A stretch of DNA of 32,452 nucleotides from assembly GCA_018985225.1 (NCBI GenBank), contig JADGIF010000030.1, positions 1 through 32,452 on the forward strand, given 5' to 3'. Every line of letters begins with the position of its first letter. The first letter of the stretch is position 1. Position numbers and translations under genes: made by a program. Origin of the DNA: Amoeboradix gromovi. Its lineage: Eukaryota; Sanchytriomycota; Sanchytriomycetes; Sanchytriales; Sanchytriaceae. The notes under the pieces were generated by a model, which made no database searches, had not been told where the DNA came from, and saw only the letters and a program-made list of their open reading frames with translations. Below are positions 27,731 through 32,452 of this stretch, in pieces.

Positions 27731-28321
27731 TTAGCCCAAAATTAAAATAGGCTTCAAATAAGATACAAATGCCTCATATTTGGCCTCTTTTAAACCAGGA
27801 ATATTTTTGATCGTCTGCGAAATAGGTAGCTCATTGTAATATATCAAAATAGTTGGGATATTCTTAGTTGGATAGTTTGGAATAGCAGTCTTTCCAGGAA
27901 TAGCACAAAATTTAACATTGCCAAAATCGGCTGCAGCTCGATCCATGAATCTACTAAGTACTTGAGATTCTTCAGATCCGTCAAACAATAAAACGACTAC
28001 AATATCTTTACGACTAGCAACAGTAACGTGTTCTTTATACTCAGTTTGTGAAATTTGAAAAACACTACCATACTTGATGTTCTTCATTCTTTCCATGTCT
28101 TTCAATCTTTCAAATCGAAGCTTTTGCAAGATTTGCTCTTCCTGGTCCCCAGATTCTTCTAGCAACAAATCAATTTCATCTTTGTTTAGTTTATCAAACG
28201 GATCTTCGTATACCTCTTCGACTTCTTCAGGCTCTTCCTGTCTTTTTATTATTCCATGTTGAACTAAAGCGTCATCCCACTCAGTGGTAACCTTTCCGTA
28301 GTTGTTATTTGAAATCATCAA
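27731..28321 (-). CDS. PLP2: Phosducin-like protein PLP2/PDCL3
   Basis: Co-chaperone of the cytosolic chaperonin CCT, involved in folding actin, tubulin and cell-cycle proteins. The 196-residue protein starts with the family's 'TTEWDDALVQHGII' (compare T-E-W-N-D-I-L-R-x-x-G-I-L). An acidic helix follows ('DEIDLLLEESGDQEEQ'), then 'FERLKDMERMKNIKYGSVFQ' and a thioredoxin-like domain without redox cysteines ('DIVVVLLFDGSEESQVLSRF', 'VKFCAIPGKTAIPNYPTKNI', 'PTILIYYNELPISQTI'). Length is near normal but the acidic C-terminal tail is short. The start at 28321 lies in or beside a divergently transcribed CENP-S-like frame. Confidence 0.88.
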   Translation of the reverse strand: MMISNNNYGKVTTEWDDALVQHGIIKRQEEPEEVEEVYEDPFDKLNKDEIDLLLEESGDQEEQILQKLRFERLKDMERMKNIKYGSVFQISQTEYKEHVTVASRKDIVVVLLFDGSEESQVLSRFMDRAAADFGNVKFCAIPGKTAIPNYPTKNIPTILIYYNELPISQTIKNIPGLKEAKYEAFVSYLKPILILG

Positions 28322-28496
28322 GGTGTTTCAATTTCACAAACGAGTTATTGATATTGGCAAAGAACGTGATGTACGTTCCATAAAATACACAAAAAAATTT
28401 ATTTCTGATTTAACGTCTCTGTTCATAAATTGTGCACGAGAATTAGATTTTATGGCAACACCTCAGAACCGGGTTGAATTTTTATTTAAATCTTAG
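28302..28496 (+). CDS. Histone-fold protein resembling CENP-S/MHF1 (5' end unresolved)
   Basis: An open frame of up to 64 codons with no ATG before the histone-fold part, ending at 28496. The sequence 'FQFHKRVIDIGKER' then 'SIKYTKKFISDLTSLFINCA' and 'RELDFMATPQNR' follows the CENP-S/MHF1 pattern (helix 1, then F-x-x-x-FI-x-x-LT...CA-x-x-L-x-x-x-A-x-x-x-x-R). MHF1 with MHF2 binds DNA at kinetochores and in the Fanconi pathway. The 5' end overlaps the first codons of the divergent PLP2 gene, so the start may lie in an upstream exon, in PLP2 antisense DNA, or at a non-ATG codon. It is a short frame and the match is from memory, hence moderate to low confidence. Confidence 0.35.
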   Translation: MLFEIIKVFQFHKRVIDIGKERDVRSIKYTKKFISDLTSLFINCARELDFMATPQNRVEFLFKS

Positions 28497-28605
28497 ACAT
28501 GGACAGCTGTTCAGTTTCTCGTGATTTTTAATGCATGTAGCCATAGCTAGCTAGCGTTTTCGAGTTCTGGAAAGTTGATCAAACTCCTTGCATCAAAAAC
28601 TAGAA

Positions 28606-31353
28606 ATGAGTCATCCTATTAGTCACGGAAATTGTATTTTGTATTTAATTTAGGTGGCAGATTTGTATACATTGAGCCGGAGAAGATCGGAGAGTCCTAT
28701 GTCATTGCTCGCATTATGCAAAAGAGAAACAACAAATATTTAATGAATGCGTTCTTTAGACCTTCTGAAGTTCTCTCTGGAAAAAGCTTTAACGATAGAA
28801 TGTTGGTAGCATCTACACAGTCCAAATGGTACGAGCAAAGTAAAATTGTCGGAGATTGCCAAGTCTTGCACATCTCTCAAATATACGATCTAGAAAAGTT
28901 TTCTCAAATAGAAGACAACTTTTATTTTGAACAGCTTTACGACCTTTATGCCAAAGAAATATATGATCTTGCCAGATCCAACTTGACTAGATTAGCGGAA
29001 GACAAGGTTACTAATCTTATGCACTTTCCATTTATCTATGTAGAAGTGGGACACACTTTGGACATTATCAATGGTACAGGGTGGTGCGGTATCTGTAAAG
29101 ACTACTGCCTTCCTTTGAAACCAGAAGACAATTGCTTTGAGTGTGCTGGCTGCTTGAATCGTTATCACTTTGATTGCTTTGATCTTAACGACATGCTGGA
29201 TACGAATAGACAGTTGTGCAATATGTGCTACAATGAAAAGAAAGAGGTTGGCTGGATTAACAGTTCTGAATCAAACTTGAAGTTATTGACTACTTTTAAA
29301 GATTTCGACATATCTCCAATTGACATAAATAGTCTGCAGTTGGAATGGCCATTTAGGTATTTCGGAATTCATACGAATGAAGAATCTGCCATTGATATAG
29401 ACTACAGTATTGTCTTTCCTCGTTGTTCAGTTAAAGTTGGTCAGTCTTTGCAAGTTAAAATCCCTAAACTTCAAAGTGACACGGACTCATCTGAAGAGGT
29501 TTCAACCATTGAAGAGGAGCAGGACCTTTGGCTTATACGATACGGAAAACAGTTGCAGCAGCAAATGGACGATGAACCTCAAGTAGATCGTACTACATTA
29601 GATCATTTAAAATTTAGTAGACCTGACAATATCAGTGTAAATGAAATTAGTACATTTGTGAAGTCCACTTGCTCTAGATTATTGGGTCAGGCTAAAGGAT
29701 CCTGTCAATTTCAGCAATATTTGTATGAGTTATTATATAATAACGGCTTTGATTTTAACAAAACAGAGCGAGAATGCAAAAACATATCACTAAGATACAT
29801 TTTTAACCATGACTCTTTCAGCAATGACTCCATATTTCCATTACCTAGGCCTGTGCGGTGGTTGGAAGATATACAGTTTGGTGAAAATGGTGAGAAGCTG
29901 ATTCCGCTTATTAAAGAGCGTGGTCACGTAATATATAAGATTGCCGAATCTTTAAAACTGCCTACAAAAGTCATCTGTCAATTTTTTGCAATGTGGAAAA
30001 AGACGGATATTCAAAGAGAAGCCTACGATTATTATTTAAAAAAGTACATGAATACCAAAAAGTTCGGTAAGAATGCTCTTGAACCTCTGGATGTTGTCAA
30101 ACCAGAAATAGAGATAAACAACATTCATGAGACTGACATGGACGAAAGCAGTGATGGCGACGGCGAAAGTAGTACGGGTGGTGGTCAAATTAGCACTCCA
30201 CATTGCGATAACTGTTATAGTACTAATCCAGGTACTCTAGTTCCTACTACTATATTTCAAGGCAGACATTCGAAAAAGAGAAGGGAAATGTTTTGCAAGT
30301 CATGTGGCGCATTTTGGTTGAAGTACGCATCGACTAAAGCGGTAACAAAAGACAAAAAAACCACCAACAAATCGCAGTTATATGAATCCGGTAGAAGAAA
30401 TAGACGTAACAGCAATCAACAGCAGACTAGCTTTCAATCAGTACCACCGCGAAGTATTATTCCACATGTGCCGTACTTAAAATTAATTTAGTTGTGGTGT
30501 TTGCTTAGACGATATAAAAACAGATGAAAAAGGACTAGTAACAGACAATTCTGCCGTAAGGTGCGTATCCTGTGGCATTGTTGTTCACAAGATTTGCTAT
30601 GATATTCCACGGTTTATTAAGGATGACGAGTTGTGGAAGTGTGATGTTTGCGTTAAAGGTGTAAATAAGGAATCATGCTGTCTCTGCGGCAAGATAGATC
30701 CACAGGTAACTGCATGCAAAGCATTTCAGGGCAATATAGCACACGCAGTATGTTTATATACAAACGATTCGTTCATGTTTAGCAAGGTAGATGGTATTCG
30801 TGAGCCTATATTATACAAGGATATAGTTGATACGCAAGATTTAAGCTGTATATACTGCCATCAATCTGTTGGATGGAAGACATGTTGTGTAATGAGTGGA
30901 TGTCAAAGATGGTTCCATTCTTGTTGCGCAACGCGAAGCAATGCAGCGTTTACTTTCTTTGACAAGTCCATGAGGTTCTTTTGCTCAGAACACATGTGTC
31001 CAATGGTTCCGTATGATATTCATGACTCGATAACTGCTATAAAATCAAATAAAAGATCTACAAAAATGATAAAGATACAAGAAGAATTGAGATACAAAAG
31101 AACCGAATTGGGAAAAGTAACTACACCAAAATTCGATAGAAGCTTTACTCTGAATCTGTACTGTGACCCAAAAATAGATGTATACAAAGCAGCGTCAAAG
31201 AGAACGATGAGGAAATCCAGTGCTCACATGAAAATACCAGAGTTTCCAAGCTGCTCATGCTGTTTGGGAATAGCATATCCGGTGTTATGGTTAGACGACA
31301 CTTGGAAATGCATTAAATGCGTTAGATTGAATAATAAAAAGCTCAATAAATAA
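28606..31353 (+). CDS. SNT2: Snt2-like BAH/PHD chromatin protein, three exons
   Basis: Predicted nuclear chromatin reader related to yeast Snt2, a member of the Snt2C (Snt2-Ecm5-Rpd3) complex that binds H3 tails. Exons 28606-28633, 28654-30472 and 30492-31353 give 902 residues. Domains in order: BAH-like (~10-150, 'FVYIEPEKIGESYVIARIMQ'); PHD finger (~153-205, 'CGICKDYCLPLK ... CFECAGCLNRYHFDCFDL'); helical SANT-like region (~370-470); GATA/treble-clef-like zinc finger (~527-565, 'CDNCYSTNPG ... FCKSCGAFWLKY'); second PHD (~617-660, 'CGVCLDD ... CVSCGIVVHKICY'); extended PHD (~665-770, 'CCLCGKID ... CIYCHQSVGWKTCC ... WFHSCCA'); and a last Cys cluster. The first intron supplies an ATG and the second restores the PHD's first Cys, both supporting the model. 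Confidence 0.85.
28634..28653 (+). other. Ultra-short intron, 20 nt
   Basis: GTATTTTGTATTTAATTTAG separates a nine-codon first exon (ATG at 28606) from the BAH-encoding exon of the Snt2-like gene. There is no usable ATG without it. Ends, length and AT-richness match the other introns here. Confidence 0.7.
30473..30491 (+). other. Ultra-short intron, 19 nt
   Basis: GTACTTAAAATTAATTTAG in the Snt2-like gene. Removal creates 'HVP-CGVCLDD', completing the first C-x-x-C of the second PHD finger, which is otherwise cut by a stop. Strong support. Confidence 0.9.
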
Positions 31354-31370
31354 TACTCACAAGATTTACT

Positions 31371-32087
31371 TTAACTCGCAACTACAGAAATTCCAGTAGA
31401 AGTTTGGACGCATTTTGTTCCTTGTGCCATCGCCATCGTGTAACCATCAGCGATATAAGCTTTCCCATCATTAGAGCAAGTGTAAGCATTTGCATTAGGT
31501 CCATGTGGTGGTGGGTATGATGGAGGTAGAGGGCCACTAAGTCCCACAGGTGGTGAGGGTTCTTTCGTCGCAGGAACTTTTATCGAAGATGGTATTACTG
31601 GACTAGGTGGTGCTGCTACGGGAATATTTGATTTGTACTTAGCAGGTGACGAATTGCCAGAGATGTTGACGTCCAGGCATGATTGATAATCTTCAATGGC
31701 CTGGGGTCCTAGATGAGCTGCAGCAACTTTAATAATCAAAACGCAGTGATCACATTTTACATTTGGAATATCTACACTCATTGCCTGATTTGTTGAAATA
31801 CAGTTTGACTCTTGGTTTAGCGCAATATCTTTACCACCTTCTCTTAAATACGCAGAGCATAGTCCGACATGCGAGGCATGGTTTCCAATTTCAAAAGGAA
31901 AAACATTGACGCCTGGCCGAATAGATTTAGGTGCAACCGCAGGCAAATCATTGCAGTCTAACACTGATCTTAAGGTAGCCCCTCCACCCACCGGCCAAAA
32001 TCTTTCATTTGAGTATGGCCATTTTGCTTCCTCTCTCGAGCCTACCATTGTAAAATGGGAGCAAATAAGTTGCAACTGAAATAACAT
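31371..32087 (-). CDS. Secreted Pro-rich protein with chitin-binding and LPMO-like features
   Basis: A 238-residue protein. It begins with a very short hydrophobic start ('MLFQLQLICSHFTM'); a His directly after the putative signal would suit a copper-histidine brace. The first ~140 residues carry paired cysteines and motifs reminiscent of copper lytic polysaccharide monooxygenase-like domains: 'NHASHVGLCSAYL' (second His) and 'CDHCVLIIKVAAAHLGPQ' ... 'YQSCLDVNI' (C-x-x-C ... C-x-D-x-x-I as in chitin-active families). Then comes a Pro/Ser/Thr linker, and a C-terminal module ('YTCSNDGKAYIADGYTMAMA', 'GTKCVQTSTG') like chitin-binding CBM19-type repeats. The signal peptide is too short, so an upstream exon is likely. 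Named families are from memory; the LPMO call is tentative. Confidence 0.4.
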   Translation of the reverse strand: MLFQLQLICSHFTMVGSREEAKWPYSNERFWPVGGGATLRSVLDCNDLPAVAPKSIRPGVNVFPFEIGNHASHVGLCSAYLREGGKDIALNQESNCISTNQAMSVDIPNVKCDHCVLIIKVAAAHLGPQAIEDYQSCLDVNISGNSSPAKYKSNIPVAAPPSPVIPSSIKVPATKEPSPPVGLSGPLPPSYPPPHGPNANAYTCSNDGKAYIADGYTMAMAQGTKCVQTSTGISVVAS

Positions 32088-32452
32088 AATTAGCGAGTAC
32101 TCATCTGCATTTATAGGAATTCATTCGTGTCATTTTTAATTTGTTATTTATGAGCTAAATTTCCAGATATTAAACTCCAATCAATTTACTGCTATCGAAT
32201 AAATTAATTGACAATATTAGGAATCAATACGATAAGCTCGGTTACAAGCATTTTCAAAAGCTAAAACAATTGGGACAAATTTAAAAACTGGACTTACTTT
32301 CTGTAACAACTTGGCACATTATTTCAGCTTTATTAATTATATGGATTCAAGAGGCGAGTGGACATTCAGCTAGTTGCGGAGTTGACGAGTATAAAAGGAA
32401 AATAAATAACTTTTTGTATCGAAATTTCAAAAATAAATATTCTGCACAGCTA
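32088..32452. other. Intergenic region at the right edge
   Basis: 365 bp, AT-rich, upstream of the secreted-protein gene. No frame, repeat or RNA gene recognised. It may contain the missing signal-peptide exon, but no short intron joining an upstream ATG in frame was found. Confidence 0.35.

Overview
The window reads as AT-rich nuclear DNA of a fungus, most likely an early-diverging one. Proteins with clear eukaryotic or fungal identity include adenylosuccinate synthetase, mitochondrial-type isoleucyl-tRNA synthetase, Mediator subunit MED8, an EME1/Mms4-like nuclease partner, PCF11, AMP deaminase, RCL1, prenyltransferase alpha subunit, a phosducin-like protein and an Snt2-like BAH/PHD protein. 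A CS-domain protein resembling the dynein assembly factor DNAAF4 hints at a lineage with a motile flagellum, but this is inference.

Two genome traits stand out. First, where a conserved protein crosses a reading frame, the repair is a GT-AG intron of only 19-20 nt. Five were found (2651-2669, 18824-18842, 26734-26752, 28634-28653, 30473-30491); they share a GTA start, a TAA-type motif near the 3' end and an AG end. Second, the genes from about 1.6 to 16.6 kb are packed with spacers of 13-125 bp. One divergent pair has 22 bp between start codons, and one pair of same-strand frames overlaps by ATGA.

Layout: 0-0.6 kb carries the left-edge part of a decayed Fanzor/IS607-like element (minus strand). 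0.6-16.6 kb is the compact housekeeping block. 16.6-25 kb is looser: RCL1, a broken papain-fold (LRAT/NlpC-like) gene, a SWIM zinc-finger plus ADP-ribosyltransferase-like gene, and a DUF7869-type transposase interrupted by one TGA. A 31-bp direct repeat recurs on both sides of this stretch (19206 and 24218). 25-32 kb is compact again: an unknown membrane protein, prenyltransferase alpha, PLP2, a CENP-S-like frame, the large Snt2-like gene and a secreted protein with chitin-binding and LPMO-like features. It is interrupted by a second Fanzor-like relic at 27.0-27.6 kb; a third lies at 24.4-24.7 kb.

Functional links: AdSS and AMP deaminase are two of the three enzymes of the purine nucleotide cycle. 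MED8, PCF11 and the Snt2-like protein act in RNA polymerase II transcription, 3'-end formation and chromatin. EME1-like and CENP-S-like proteins are genome-stability factors. Many proteins are shorter than family norm, matching overall genome reduction. No tRNA, rRNA or CRISPR was recognised.
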